Origin: Sphingopyxis bauzanensis
Lineage (GTDB): Bacteria > Pseudomonadota > Alphaproteobacteria > Sphingomonadales > Sphingomonadaceae
Direction of reading: 5' to 3'
Assembly: GCF_002205675.1 (NCBI RefSeq)
Contig: NZ_NISK01000001.1
Span: 1,095,303-1,159,302, forward strand
Length of the DNA stretch: 64,000 nucleotides
A program made the position numbers and the translations under genes. The notes beneath the pieces are model-generated. The model saw only the letters and a program-made list of their open reading frames with translations, was not told the DNA's origin and made no database searches. Of the stretch, positions 14,397-23,350 are shown in pieces; the stretch's first letter is position 1, and every line of letters starts with the position of its first letter.

Positions 14397-14734
14397 CGGG
14401 CGGATCGCGAAATGCGCCGTTGCAAAGGACAGCGATGAGGTGGGCGCGTACCTCATGCTCCCCGACGCAAGCCTACGACATTCACACATCGTGTTTTGAA
14501 TGAGGTTGAAGGGCTGTGCGATGTCCTGTCTAACAGCAAATCATGCTGCGCAAAAGTGCGCGGTGCGCCGACGGAAATGCGCGCGGCGGCACGCGATATT
14601 ATGGCAGCGAGCCGACGGTGGCTCAGTTTGTCGCGACTTAGGCACGGTTAGTCAGCATTGGCGTGTCCTTTGCCGCACTACACGCGTTCAAACTGCGACC
14701 CTCTCGTTCAACACACTCTAGGAGACCACAAGCA

Positions 14735-15583
14735 ATGCGGAAATTCGCAGGCTTTATCGCAACCCTTTCCCTTGGCGCAGCCGCCATTGTCGCGCCCCCC
14801 GCGATGGCGCAGGACGCAGCAGCGGCAACCGTCGACGTGTCGGTCGGCACCAAGGTTTTTGATTCCGAAGGCGCCGAACTCGGCACGGTAACCAGCGCGC
14901 AGGGCGCGAATGTTGTCGTCGACCTTGGCGCGGGCAAGCAGGTTACGCTCCCCAGCAATGCATTCGGCAAACTTGAACAAGGTCCGACAATCGGCGCGAC
15001 CAAAGCTCAGGTTGTCGCAGCCGTCGATCAGGCCGCAGCTGGCAGCGACGCCAAACTGACCGCCGCGCTTCAGCCGGGTGCTGACGTGCGCAGCGCCCAC
15101 GGCGCGGCCATTGTCGGTAAGGTGAAGCTGGCTGAGGCGGATGCCGTCGTGCTCACGACCCCGACCGGCGACGTCAAATTGCCGCGCAAAGCCTTTTTTG
15201 TCGGCCAAGCAGGGCTGGCGACCAGTTTTACTGCTGAACAATTTGCCGCTGCGACGGCCGAGGCGAACAGCGCTGCCGTCGCCAACGCTGCTGCAGTCGC
15301 GTCTGCACTTGTTCCGGGCGCCGATGTCCGGAGTCTCAAAGGGACAACAGTGCTGGGCAAGGTGAAATCGGCGAGCGCCGAGAGCGTTATTGTGACTGCG
15401 GCCACGGGCGACGATGTCAGCCTGCCGCGCAGCGCCTTCCTCATGTCACCGGCAGGCCTAGCAGCGGCGTATACCGCAGATCAGTTTGCAGCCGCTCTCG
15501 CGCAGGCGACCGGAGCCCCGGCGCCGCTCCCCGACGCGACCGCCGAGGCCACATCGGCCGCTCCGGACAAGCCGGCGAGCTGA
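14735..15583 (+). CDS. Exported three-repeat protein, PRC-barrel-like
   Basis: A 282-residue protein with a signal peptide (1-23, ending Ala-Met-Ala-Gln). The mature part is built from three tandem units of about 75-80 residues. Repeat 1 has VGTKVFDSEGAELGTV and TLPSNAF, repeat 2 PGADVRSAHGAAIVGKV and KLPRKAF, repeat 3 PGADVRSLKGTTVLGKV and SLPRSAF. Each unit resembles a small beta-barrel of PRC-barrel type followed by an Ala-rich helix. There is no catalytic signature. The start at 14735 is supported by GGAGA at 14721-14725; upstream in-frame starts would destroy the signal peptide. It is divergent from rpoB. Confidence 0.8.
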   Translation: MRKFAGFIATLSLGAAAIVAPPAMAQDAAAATVDVSVGTKVFDSEGAELGTVTSAQGANVVVDLGAGKQVTLPSNAFGKLEQGPTIGATKAQVVAAVDQAAAGSDAKLTAALQPGADVRSAHGAAIVGKVKLAEADAVVLTTPTGDVKLPRKAFFVGQAGLATSFTAEQFAAATAEANSAAVANAAAVASALVPGADVRSLKGTTVLGKVKSASAESVIVTAATGDDVSLPRSAFLMSPAGLAAAYTADQFAAALAQATGAPAPLPDATAEATSAAPDKPAS

Positions 15584-15604
15584 GCCTTTCGGTACGTTCG
15601 TTCA

Positions 15605-15635
15605 GGGCGCGGAAGCACAGCTTCCGCGCCCTTTT
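15605..15635 (+). terminator. Intrinsic terminator of the three-repeat protein gene
   Basis: An 11 bp perfect stem, GGGCGCGGAAG (15605-15615) with CTTCCGCGCCC (15621-15631), has a 5 nt loop and a TTTT tail. It begins 21 bp after the stop codon. Confidence 0.92.
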
Positions 15636-15716
15636 CGCTGCCCGGCAATTACACAATGGCGCCATCACACTGCGGCACCTCTACGGAATATCCTTTGGGG
15701 TGGAAAACGGACATGA

Positions 15717-15895
15717 ACTCGTCTCCCCTTGAGGGAGAGGATAGCGCAGCTTGCTCCGTCAGGAGCTGGTGAAGCTTGGGGGTGAAGCGCCAGCGGACGA
15801 AGAATCCCCTCTCAACTGCAGCTAGGCAGCAAAGCTGCCAAGCCTGCGTATCTCTCCCTCAACGGGAGAGAGGAAGAACGTGCCAAGTCCGCAAT
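15717..15895. repeat. Long imperfect inverted intergenic repeat
   Basis: The gap between the terminator and the acyl-CoA synthetase gene holds an imperfect inverted repeat. CTCCCCTTGAGGGAGAGGAT with GCGCAGCTTG at its left end faces AAGCCTGCGTATCTCTCCCT with CAACGGGAGAG at its right end. A nested GCAGCTAGGCAGCAAAGCTGC hairpin lies near 15820-15840. No credible coding sequence is present. It appears to be related to the CCCTCCC/CAGCTTGCT elements elsewhere in the window. Confidence 0.55.
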
Positions 15896-15913
15896 GGGTC
15901 GTTTTACCGCCGC

Positions 15914-17473
15914 TCAATTCACCATCCGCTCAAACCCCGCCCAATAGGGCGCCCGCAAATCCTTGCGCAAAATCTTGCCGCTCGCGTTCCTCGGCAAAGC
16001 ATCGATCACGTCAACACTGCGCGGGCATTTGAACGGCGCAATGCGCTCGCGCGCCCAGGCGATAATGTCGGCTTCGTCGACCGTCATGCCCGGCTTGGCG
16101 ACGCATACGGCCTTCACGCTTTCGCCCCATTTGTCGTCGGGGATGCCGAACACCGCGACCTCCTGCACCGAGGGGTGGCCGAAAATCGCGCTTTCGACCT
16201 CGGCGGGATAGATATTCTCGCCGCCCGAAATGATCATGTCCTTCATCCGGTCGTGGATGAACAGATAGCCGTCTTCGTCGAGATAGCCGGCGTCGCCGGT
16301 GCGGATCCAGCCGTCGGCGCTGACCGTCTTGGCGGTCGCGTCGGGCAGGTTCCAATACCCCAGCATGTTGTTCGAGGATCGCGTGACGACCTCGCCGACA
16401 TCGCCGACCGGGACTTCCTCGCCATCGGGGCCAAGGATCCTGATCTCAACCCCCGGCAGTGGCTTGCCCGCCGATCGCATCCGCGCATTGCCCGCCGGAT
16501 CATGGTCCTCGGGCGGCAGCATCGAAATGGTGCCGGTTGTTTCAGTCATCCCATATGCCTGAATGAACTGCGCCCCGAACATCTGGATGCACTGGCGCAG
16601 CAATTCGAGCGGGATAGGCGCGGCGCCGTAGAGGATATATTTGAGGCGGCTGTAATCAACGCTGGCGCAGCGCGGGTGCATCAGCAGGAATTGCAGCGCC
16701 GCGGGAACCATGAAAAAGCGCGTCACGCCATGTTGCTCGACCGCGTCGAACACCCCGTCGGGGTTGAACTCGGCAAGGATGATACCGGGCAGACCTGCCG
16801 CCAGCGCCATGATACCCAGCCCGGTGCCGCCAATATGCGCGCACGGCATCGCAACCAGCACTGCCTCGTCATCGTCCCATTTGGTATAGGGCATGTCGAG
16901 GTCGCTGGAATGTTTGCGCAGCGCGAACAGGTTGCGGTTCGACAGCACGGCGCCCTTGGGGTTGCCGGTGGTGCCCGAAGTGTAAAGCTGGAGCACCGCG
17001 TCATCGGTGCCCGATGGCGCGAATGCGGTCCGCGTGGCGCCGTCGATCATCGCGCGCGCCTCGGCGGCACCGACGATGGTGGGGGCATGGTCGAGCTTAC
17101 CGGCAAGCTGATCGGCGAGCGTGTCGAACCCCGGCCCCGCGAACACCATCTTCGCCTGCGTGTCGTTGACGATGAACGCCCATTCGGTCGGCGACAGGCG
17201 CCAGCCGATCGGCGCCATCACGATCCCGGCGCGCGCGGCGCCGTAGAAGAGGATGAAATAAAGGTCGCTGTTCTTGCCGATCCACGCGATCCGGTCGCCC
17301 TTTTGCAGCCCCGCAGCGAACAGCGCCGACGCGACTCTCGCGGTCGCTTCGTCGAGTTCGGCATAGGTGTAAACGCGGTCTTCCTCGCGCAGCGCGACGC
17401 GGTCGGCGCGCTCGCTGGCCCAGTGGGTCAGGAATTCGTCGAATGTGAAAAGCTCCGAAACGTCGCGGGGCAT
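15914..17473 (-). CDS. Acyl-CoA synthetase (AMP-forming)
   Basis: A member of the ANL superfamily: it activates a carboxylic acid as acyl-adenylate and transfers it to CoA. Motifs seen are the P-loop LYTSGTTGNPKGAV, AYGMTETTG, the hinge region GWIRTGDAGYLDEDGYLF with DRMKDMIISGGENIYP, and the C-terminal catalytic lysine in NASGKILRKDLR. At about 519 residues it is typical of FadD/long- or medium-chain ligases, but the substrate cannot be read from sequence. The start at 17473 was preferred over 17497 because GAGGAGAGAGAG lies just before it. It is transcribed alone. Confidence 0.88.
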   Translation of the reverse strand: MPRDVSELFTFDEFLTHWASERADRVALREEDRVYTYAELDEATARVASALFAAGLQKGDRIAWIGKNSDLYFILFYGAARAGIVMAPIGWRLSPTEWAFIVNDTQAKMVFAGPGFDTLADQLAGKLDHAPTIVGAAEARAMIDGATRTAFAPSGTDDAVLQLYTSGTTGNPKGAVLSNRNLFALRKHSSDLDMPYTKWDDDEAVLVAMPCAHIGGTGLGIMALAAGLPGIILAEFNPDGVFDAVEQHGVTRFFMVPAALQFLLMHPRCASVDYSRLKYILYGAAPIPLELLRQCIQMFGAQFIQAYGMTETTGTISMLPPEDHDPAGNARMRSAGKPLPGVEIRILGPDGEEVPVGDVGEVVTRSSNNMLGYWNLPDATAKTVSADGWIRTGDAGYLDEDGYLFIHDRMKDMIISGGENIYPAEVESAIFGHPSVQEVAVFGIPDDKWGESVKAVCVAKPGMTVDEADIIAWARERIAPFKCPRSVDVIDALPRNASGKILRKDLRAPYWAGFERMVN

Positions 17474-17574
17474 GAACTCTCTCTCCTCGAATCGCATCTT
17501 TTGCGTGCAATTGGGAAAAGGCTAGCGGCTGCGCGCGGCACGTAAAGCGCGTATCGACAACCCTGTCAGCAACG

Positions 17575-18213
17575 TCAGGTGCGGCGGAACAGCAGCATCA
17601 GGTTGTTCGCAGGCATTGCGCGCCGCTCCATGAAGGTCAGGCCCGCGTCGGCGGCTGCCGCCTTGACGCCATCGATGTTACGCAGCCCCCACGCCGGATC
17701 GCGTGCGCGAAGACTGGCGTCGAAGGCAATATTGCTGTCCGCGGTCGGCACATTGAGTTCGACATAAGGGCCGTAAAGAATCAACGGCGCACCGGTGCGC
17801 AGCAACCGCGCCGCGCCCGCCAAAAGTCCGAGGGACGCATCCCACGGGCTGATATGCACCATGTTGATGCAAAGGATCGCGTCGGCGCAGTCGATCGGCC
17901 AGCCGCTGACAGATGCGTCGAGCGCCAGCGGCGGCGCGATATTGGCAAGCCCTGCGTCGGCGCACCATGCCGCGATCGAAACCAGTCCGGCCGGATCGGG
18001 ATCGCTCGGCTGCCAGCCCAGCGTTGGAAAGGCCGCGGCGAAATGGACAACATGTTCGCCCGATCCGCTTGCGACCTCCAGCACGGTGCCTGTCGCGGGC
18101 AACCACTCGGCGAGCACCGCGGCGATCGCGTCGCGGTTGCGCAGCGTCGCCGGGGCGTGGCGCTTGTCGTCGCTGCCGCCGTCGCGGGGCATCCACGGCG
18201 GTGACGATGCCAT
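17575..18213 (-). CDS. DUF938 family SAM-dependent methyltransferase
   Basis: A 212-residue class I methyltransferase-like protein of the DUF938 family. The VLEVASGSGEHVVHFA motif (SAM site, about residues 43-58), WQPSDPD, CINMVHISPW and the C-terminal MPANNLMLLFRRT are characteristic. Its substrate is not known. The ATG overlaps the stop of the upstream membrane-protein gene by one base (TGATG), so the two are translationally coupled. Confidence 0.85.
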   Translation of the reverse strand: MASSPPWMPRDGGSDDKRHAPATLRNRDAIAAVLAEWLPATGTVLEVASGSGEHVVHFAAAFPTLGWQPSDPDPAGLVSIAAWCADAGLANIAPPLALDASVSGWPIDCADAILCINMVHISPWDASLGLLAGAARLLRTGAPLILYGPYVELNVPTADSNIAFDASLRARDPAWGLRNIDGVKAAAADAGLTFMERRAMPANNLMLLFRRT

Positions 18214-18659
18214 CAGGCTTTGGCCTGCGCCCGTGCACGGCGTTCGCGGACGATCAGCCATACGAGCAGCCCGACGGGGCCGGCCATCAGGGTCAGAAGC
18301 AGGAATGGGAACTGCACGACGCGGCTGAACCCCTTGTTGTCCGCATCGCGCGCGATCCACATGCCGGTGAACAGGTCGAAAGCCAGATAATGCGTCCACC
18401 CCAAAGTCGCGCCGCCGGGGCTGTCGAACAGCTTCATGACCCCCGCCAGCGTCGTGAAATCGCCGCCGCCAGGGCCGCCGGGATCGATCCCGCCGCTGAG
18501 GAACCCGACAATCATCACGGTGTAGGCGAGGCAGAGCAGGAACACCCCGGCATAGAGGATTACAGCTAGGATTTTCGGACCGCGCGGCAGGAACGCCAGC
18601 GCGATCCAGCTGGCGAACGCCCAATAATTGGCGAGCAGAAAGATCGTATCCCAAGTCAT
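18213..18659 (-). CDS. ABA4-like (DUF4281) integral membrane protein
   Basis: A 148-residue membrane protein with about four hydrophobic segments (roughly 5-24, 31-53, 83-100, 115-138). It shows the GWTHYLAFDLFTGMWIA and GPVGLLVWLIVRE segments typical of the ABA4-like family, named from a plant protein needed for neoxanthin formation. The bacterial role is not settled; a link to carotenoid or polar-lipid metabolism is only an inference. A strong GGGGGAGGG ribosome-binding site precedes the start. Confidence 0.75.
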   Translation of the reverse strand: MTWDTIFLLANYWAFASWIALAFLPRGPKILAVILYAGVFLLCLAYTVMIVGFLSGGIDPGGPGGGDFTTLAGVMKLFDSPGGATLGWTHYLAFDLFTGMWIARDADNKGFSRVVQFPFLLLTLMAGPVGLLVWLIVRERRARAQAKA

Positions 18660-18751
18660 CTATCGTCCCTCCCCCAAAATGCAAAACGCGATCCGTCTCG
18701 GCGACATGCGTCGTACGCGCGCACGCTGCCGACGTTTCGGTTGACCTCAGC

Positions 18752-19090
18752 CTATATCAACCCGCCAAGCCCGAACAGCACGATCCCGCCGAACAGTGCG
18801 ACCAGCCCGGTCGTGGCGATCAGCAGCGTCATGCGCGCCGCGGGCAGTCGCCGCGTCGCCGCGAAGGCCGCGGCGAGTCCCGCCCCCAGCGCGATCAGCG
18901 GCGCATAGACGAAGGCCCAGCCGTAGCTGAACTCGCGGCGCACCTTGATCAGCTCCCATTGTTCGACGACAAGCCCGTACAGCGTGATCGCGGCAAGCCA
19001 GACCGCGACGAAGACGACCGCGAACAACGCTCCGCCGGCCAGGCAGCCCGCCGTCGTGCGTTTCGCGCCGCTGTCGCTGCCTTCGCTCAA
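18752..19090 (-). CDS. Small integral membrane protein of unknown function
   Basis: A 112-residue protein with three predicted membrane spans (about 15-40, 52-77, 85-110) and no motif I recognise. It starts at TTG, which overlaps the gcvPB stop by 4 nt (TTGA). It is therefore read as the next gene of the glycine-cleavage operon, though nothing in the sequence ties its function to glycine. Confidence 0.65.
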   Translation of the reverse strand: MSEGSDSGAKRTTAGCLAGGALFAVVFVAVWLAAITLYGLVVEQWELIKVRREFSYGWAFVYAPLIALGAGLAAAFAATRRLPAARMTLLIATTGLVALFGGIVLFGLGGLI

Positions 19091-20679
19091 CTGCCGCCGA
19101 TCTCGCTCGGCGCGGGGGTGTCGGGTGCGGCGGCGGGCTCGTTCCAGGCAAGGATCGGCTTGCGCGCCGCCGCGGTCTCGTCAAGCCGCGCGCGGGGGGC
19201 GAAATGCGGGGCGGATTTGAGCGCCGGGTCGCCGTTTTTCGCACGCATCGCAATGCTGCGCAGCGCGCCGATGAACTGGTCGAGCGCCGCCTTGCTCTCG
19301 GTCTCGGTCGGCTCGACGAGCATCGCGCCGTGGACGACGAGCGGGAAATAGACCGTCATCGGATGATATCCCTCGTCAATCAGCCCCTTCGCGATGTCGA
19401 GGGTCGAGAAGCCCTCGGCGAGGCCTTTGTCGCTGAACAGCGCCTCGTGCATGCACGGCCCCGACGCGGCGAACGGTGCGTCGAGCACGCCCTCCAGGCT
19501 GCGCAACACATAATTGGCGTTGAGCACCGCATCCTCGGCAACCTGTTTCAGCCCGTCGGCGCCATGACTGAGGATGTAGGTCAGCGCGCGGGTGAACATG
19601 CCCATCTGGCCGTGAAAGGCCGTCATGCGGCCAAAGGTTTGCGGATGATCCTCCCCCGCGCTTTCTTCTTCGATCAGGCGGAAGCCTTCGGCATGCTTTG
19701 TCACGAATGGCAAAGGCGCAAAGGGCGCGAGTGCTTCGGACAGCACCACCGGCCCCGAACCCGGTCCACCGCCGCCGTGCGGAGTCGAGAAGGTCTTGTG
19801 CAAATTGATATGCATGGCATCGACACCGAGGTCGCCGGGGCGCACGCGGCCAACGATCGCATTGAAATTGGCGCCGTCGCAATAGACATAACCGCCCGCC
19901 ACATGCACCGCGTCCGAAATCGCCTTCATGTCGCGCTCGAACAGCCCGCAAGTATTGGGGTTGGTGATCATCACGCCCGCGACGTCGGGGCCAAGCCGCG
20001 CCTTGAGCGCTTCGAGGTTGACGCGGCCCGCTTCGGTTGCCGGAATATCCTCGACCGTGAAGCCCGCGAACGCCGCGGTCGCAGGGTTCGTGCCGTGCGC
20101 GCTTTCGGGGACCAGAATGACGCGGCGGTCCTCGCCGCGCGCTTCCAATGCCGCCTTGATGCAGAGGATGCCGCACAGCTCGCCATGCGCGCCCGCCTTG
20201 GGCGACATTGCGACGCTGTGCATGCCGGTCAGCGTGATCAGCCATTCGGCGAGTTCGTGGATCACCGCATAGGCGCCCTGCACCGTCTCCTGCGGCTGCA
20301 AGGGATGCGCGTCGGCAAAGCCCGGCATCCGCGCGACCTTTTCGTTGAGGCGCGGGTTGTGCTTCATCGTGCAGCTGCCCAGCGGGAACAGGCCAAGGTC
20401 GATCGCATAATTCTGCCGCGACAGGCGCGTGTAATGGCGCACCGTTTCGGCTTCGCTTAGCCCCGGAAGGCCGATAGGCGCGGTGCGCGCCAGCGGGCCG
20501 AGATCGGCGGCGGATGCGGCTTCGTCGAAATCGACGCCAGTCGTTTCGGTCGAGCCGATTTCGAAGATCAGCGCTTCCTCGAGCATCAGCGCGCGGTTTC
20601 CAGTGAAGGTGGTGCTGTCATCGGCACCGCCCGCGGCGATCATTTCGGGGCGCCAGCCGCCGGGGTTGAGCGCAGTCAT
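19087..20679 (-). CDS. gcvPB: Glycine dehydrogenase (decarboxylating) subunit 2
   Basis: The PLP-bearing half of the two-subunit P-protein of the glycine cleavage system, 530 residues. It decarboxylates glycine and passes the aminomethyl group to lipoyl-GcvH. The PLP lysine lies in the [20 protein letters not shown] segment, and [17 protein letters not shown] and MTNPNTCG-like ([11 protein letters not shown]) segments are present. The start overlaps the gcvPA stop by 4 nt. Confidence 0.97.
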   Translation of the reverse strand: MTALNPGGWRPEMIAAGGADDSTTFTGNRALMLEEALIFEIGSTETTGVDFDEAASAADLGPLARTAPIGLPGLSEAETVRHYTRLSRQNYAIDLGLFPLGSCTMKHNPRLNEKVARMPGFADAHPLQPQETVQGAYAVIHELAEWLITLTGMHSVAMSPKAGAHGELCGILCIKAALEARGEDRRVILVPESAHGTNPATAAFAGFTVEDIPATEAGRVNLEALKARLGPDVAGVMITNPNTCGLFERDMKAISDAVHVAGGYVYCDGANFNAIVGRVRPGDLGVDAMHINLHKTFSTPHGGGGPGSGPVVLSEALAPFAPLPFVTKHAEGFRLIEEESAGEDHPQTFGRMTAFHGQMGMFTRALTYILSHGADGLKQVAEDAVLNANYVLRSLEGVLDAPFAASGPCMHEALFSDKGLAEGFSTLDIAKGLIDEGYHPMTVYFPLVVHGAMLVEPTETESKAALDQFIGALRSIAMRAKNGDPALKSAPHFAPRARLDETAAARKPILAWNEPAAAPDTPAPSEIGGS

Positions 20680-22034
20680 GCCAGCACCTCCTTCAGAGCA
20701 GCGGCGAAGACGGATATATCCGCGGCAGTCACGGTTTCGGTGACCGCAACGACAAGGCCGTTCGCCAGGTTTGCGTTGGCGGGATAGAGACGGCCCAGCG
20801 ATACGCCGCCCAAAATGTCACGCTCGGCCAGCTTATGGATCACCGGCCGCGCTTCGGTCGGCAGCAGCAGGGTGAATTCGTTGAAATAGCTGTTGTTGAG
20901 TACCGACACACCCGGGATTTTGGCCAGTTCAGCGGCAGCTTGCTTGGCGCGGCCATGGTTGATTGCGGCGAGCTGGCGCAGCCCCGCCTCGCCCAACAAC
21001 GTCATATGAATGCTGAAGGCGAGCGCGCAGAGCCCTGAATTCGTACAGATATTGCTCGTCGCCTTTTCGCGGCGGATATGCTGTTCGCGCGTCGACAGCG
21101 TCAGCACAAAGCCGCGTTTGCCATTGGCATCGACCGTCTCGCCGCAAAGGCGGCCCGGCATCTGGCGGACATATTTGGTCTTGCATGCGAACAGGCCGAC
21201 ATAAGGCCCGCCGAACTGCAATCCCACGCCGATCGACTGCCCTTCGCCGACCACGATGTCGGCGCCCATTTCACCCGGCGCTTTGATCAGGCCGAGCGCG
21301 ACGGGTTCGGTGACTACCGCGATCAGCAACGCCCCCGCGGCCTGACACGCCGCGGCAAGCGCGGTCATATCGTCGATGCGACCGAGGATGTCGGGATATT
21401 GGACGACAACGCAGCTTGTTTCCCTGTCGATTTTATCCGCGAGTGCCGCCCAATCGGTCCCGGCGTCGAGGCTGGGATCGCCATCGACGAGCACATCGCC
21501 GGTATATTTCGCCATCGTGCGCGCCACGCTGCGATAATGCGGATGCAGCCCGGTCGACAGCAGCGCCTTGCCGCGCTTGGTGATCCGTCGTGCCATCACG
21601 ATCGCTTCCCAGCAGGCGGTCGAACCATCATACATCGACGCATTGGCAACGTCGGTGCCGAGCAGGCGCGCCACCTGCGACTGGAATTCGAACAGCATCT
21701 GCAGCGTGCCCTGCGCGATTTCGGGCTGATACGGGGTGTAGGCGGTCAGGAACTCGCCGCGCTGGATCAGATGATCGACGCTGGCAGGAACATGGTGGCG
21801 ATAGGCGCCTGCGCCGAGGAAAAACGGCCCGTCGGCCGCGGCGCGGTTCTGGCGCGACAGCGCCGCCATGTGCCGTTCGACCGCGAGTTCGCTGGCGTGC
21901 ATCGGCAGCCCCGCCATCGGGCCGTCGAGCCGCGCATCGACCGGAACGTCGGCGAAAAGTTCGTCGATCGACGCCGCCCCGATGGTGGCGAGCATAGCGC
22001 TGCGGTCATCGGAGGTAAGGGGCAGGTAACGCAT
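20676..22034 (-). CDS. gcvPA: Glycine dehydrogenase (decarboxylating) subunit 1
   Basis: The N-terminal-type half of the two-subunit P-protein, 452 residues. It shows [35 protein letters not shown] and the [10 protein letters not shown] end region typical of this subunit. It forms a heterotetramer with GcvPB. It lies 3 bp downstream of the glycosyltransferase-like gene and overlaps gcvPB by 4 nt. Confidence 0.97.
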   Translation of the reverse strand: MRYLPLTSDDRSAMLATIGAASIDELFADVPVDARLDGPMAGLPMHASELAVERHMAALSRQNRAAADGPFFLGAGAYRHHVPASVDHLIQRGEFLTAYTPYQPEIAQGTLQMLFEFQSQVARLLGTDVANASMYDGSTACWEAIVMARRITKRGKALLSTGLHPHYRSVARTMAKYTGDVLVDGDPSLDAGTDWAALADKIDRETSCVVVQYPDILGRIDDMTALAAACQAAGALLIAVVTEPVALGLIKAPGEMGADIVVGEGQSIGVGLQFGGPYVGLFACKTKYVRQMPGRLCGETVDANGKRGFVLTLSTREQHIRREKATSNICTNSGLCALAFSIHMTLLGEAGLRQLAAINHGRAKQAAAELAKIPGVSVLNNSYFNEFTLLLPTEARPVIHKLAERDILGGVSLGRLYPANANLANGLVVAVTETVTAADISVFAAALKEVLA

Positions 22035-22037
22035 GTA

Positions 22038-22820
22038 CTACTCCGCAGAAGAAACTGGTTTTGAAGAAAAAAGCTGGACGGTATCGGCGAGCGTGCCGGA
22101 AAAGATCGCCGGACCGGCGTGGGTTGTGCGGATCCATGGCGCGAGCCAGATGCGAAACCCCGCGTCGCGCACGCGGCGACAAAAGGCATAATCGTCCGAC
22201 AGCAGAGCCTGGCTTTCGGGCTCGATATAGGGGCAGAAAAACGCGGGGACGATATCGCCAACGCCATGCGCCTGCCGCTCGGCCGGGTCAGGCCGGAAAA
22301 CGAGGTCGGGCATCTCCTTCGCCATGCCTTCGAGCACCGCACGACGGATGAGCATCATCGCGGTGCCAAGCCGCGTCAGCTCGACGAGGTCGGTCATCTT
22401 GAAACTCTGCTCGGGGTTCAGGAAATGCAGCGCGAAGTCGCCAGTGTAGCGCGCGAGATCGGCGGGATTATCGTTGGCCAGCCCCTGTTCGACGGCACGC
22501 GCGACATTGGCCCAATTGATCATCCGCCGCGGATAGGCGCCGCCCAGCACCCCGCAATCGGGGTTCGCCTCCATCACGCGGATCAGCGAGAACACATCGT
22601 CGGCCGAAAAATCGATGTCGGCATCGATGAACAGCAGATGGGTGCAATCGCTGGCGAGGAACATCGCGTTGAGCATGTTGCGCGCGCGGGTGATCGACGG
22701 CTGGTAGAGGATGAATTCGAACCGCACCGAAATGCCCATCGCCTGCGCGCGCAGCGCCAGCGCCAGCGCCGCGCGGACATAGGTGCCCTGCGCCCCTTCA
22801 TAGATGGGTGTCGCCACCAT
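22038..22820 (-). CDS. Glycosyltransferase-like (GT-A fold) protein
   Basis: A roughly 260-residue protein with the start of a GT-A nucleotide-sugar fold. MVATPIYEGAQGTYV opens it, ITRARNMLNAMFLAS follows, and the acidic motif THLLFIDADIDFSADDV lies near residues 60-75, where DxD would bind metal and nucleotide sugar. The sequence resembles Anp1-like glycosyltransferases; substrate and acceptor are unknown. There is no signal peptide or membrane span. The start at 22820 lies just inside the region of homology, and upstream in-frame sequence is repeat DNA. It sits between gcvH and gcvPA in the gcv operon, 3 bp before gcvPA. Confidence 0.65.
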   Translation of the reverse strand: MVATPIYEGAQGTYVRAALALALRAQAMGISVRFEFILYQPSITRARNMLNAMFLASDCTHLLFIDADIDFSADDVFSLIRVMEANPDCGVLGGAYPRRMINWANVARAVEQGLANDNPADLARYTGDFALHFLNPEQSFKMTDLVELTRLGTAMMLIRRAVLEGMAKEMPDLVFRPDPAERQAHGVGDIVPAFFCPYIEPESQALLSDDYAFCRRVRDAGFRIWLAPWIRTTHAGPAIFSGTLADTVQLFSSKPVSSAE

Positions 22821-22865
22821 CAGGCGGCAATTGGCGAGGGCAGGTTCGGTGGCGATTGCTTTTCT

Positions 22866-22973
22866 CCCCCCTCCCGCTTGCGGGAGGGGCCGGGGGAGAG
22901 CCTGTTCGAAAGAAAAGTCTGTCCCCCGACAGGCCCCTCCCCTAACCCCTCCTGCAAGCGGGAGGGGGATCAA
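22866..22973. repeat. Double-hairpin CCCCTCCC repeat between gcvH and the glycosyltransferase-like gene
   Basis: Two GC-rich hairpins, CCCCTCCCG-CTTG-CGGGAGGGG on the left and CCCCTCCTG-CAAG-CGGGAGGGG on the right (one G-U), are also complementary to each other. Together they make a 100 bp inverted structure. The structure lies inside the gcv operon, so it would be transcribed and may set the relative level of upstream and downstream genes. Confidence 0.7.
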
Positions 22974-22975
22974 CT

Positions 22976-23347
22976 CTACAGCGCGTCGCAGAAGGCCTTG
23001 TACGCGGCGGCGTCCATCAGCCCGTCGAGTTGGCTCTTGTCGCTGAGCGCGAGGCGGAAGAACCAGCCTTCTCCCTCGGGGTCCGAATTGACGAGTGCCG
23101 GGTCTTCCTCGAGCTGGTTGTTGCCTTCGGTCACGGTGCCATCGACGGGGGCGTAGACGTCGCTCGCTGCCTTTACCGATTCGACCACCGCAGCATCTCC
23201 GCCCTGGCTGAGCTCGGCGCCCGTGTCGGGCACCTCGACGAACACGATGTCGCCAAGCTGGCCCTGCGCAAAATCGGTGATGCCGACCGTTGCGACGTCA
23301 CCATCGACATCGATCCACTCATGCTCTTCGGTATAATAACGCGGCAT
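22976..23347 (-). CDS. gcvH: Glycine cleavage system H protein
   Basis: Lipoyl carrier that shuttles the aminomethyl group between P, T and L proteins. The 123-residue sequence begins [13 protein letters not shown] and has the lipoylation motif [13 protein letters not shown] with Lys near residue 60, followed by [13 protein letters not shown]. The full family length is present. The gap to gcvT is 3 bp. Confidence 0.98.
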   Translation of the reverse strand: MPRYYTEEHEWIDVDGDVATVGITDFAQGQLGDIVFVEVPDTGAELSQGGDAAVVESVKAASDVYAPVDGTVTEGNNQLEEDPALVNSDPEGEGWFFRLALSDKSQLDGLMDAAAYKAFCDAL

Positions 23348-23350
23348 CGA

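Noticed and set aside
14197-14721. Short plus-strand frames between rpoB and the three-repeat protein gene
   Set aside because: They overlap the rpoBC promoter and leader, have no ribosome-binding site and no homology that I recognise.
15776-17545. A 589-codon plus-strand frame antisense to the acyl-CoA synthetase
   Set aside because: It runs through a repeat element and then mirrors a gene with clear AMP-ligase motifs; no motif or ribosome-binding site supports it.
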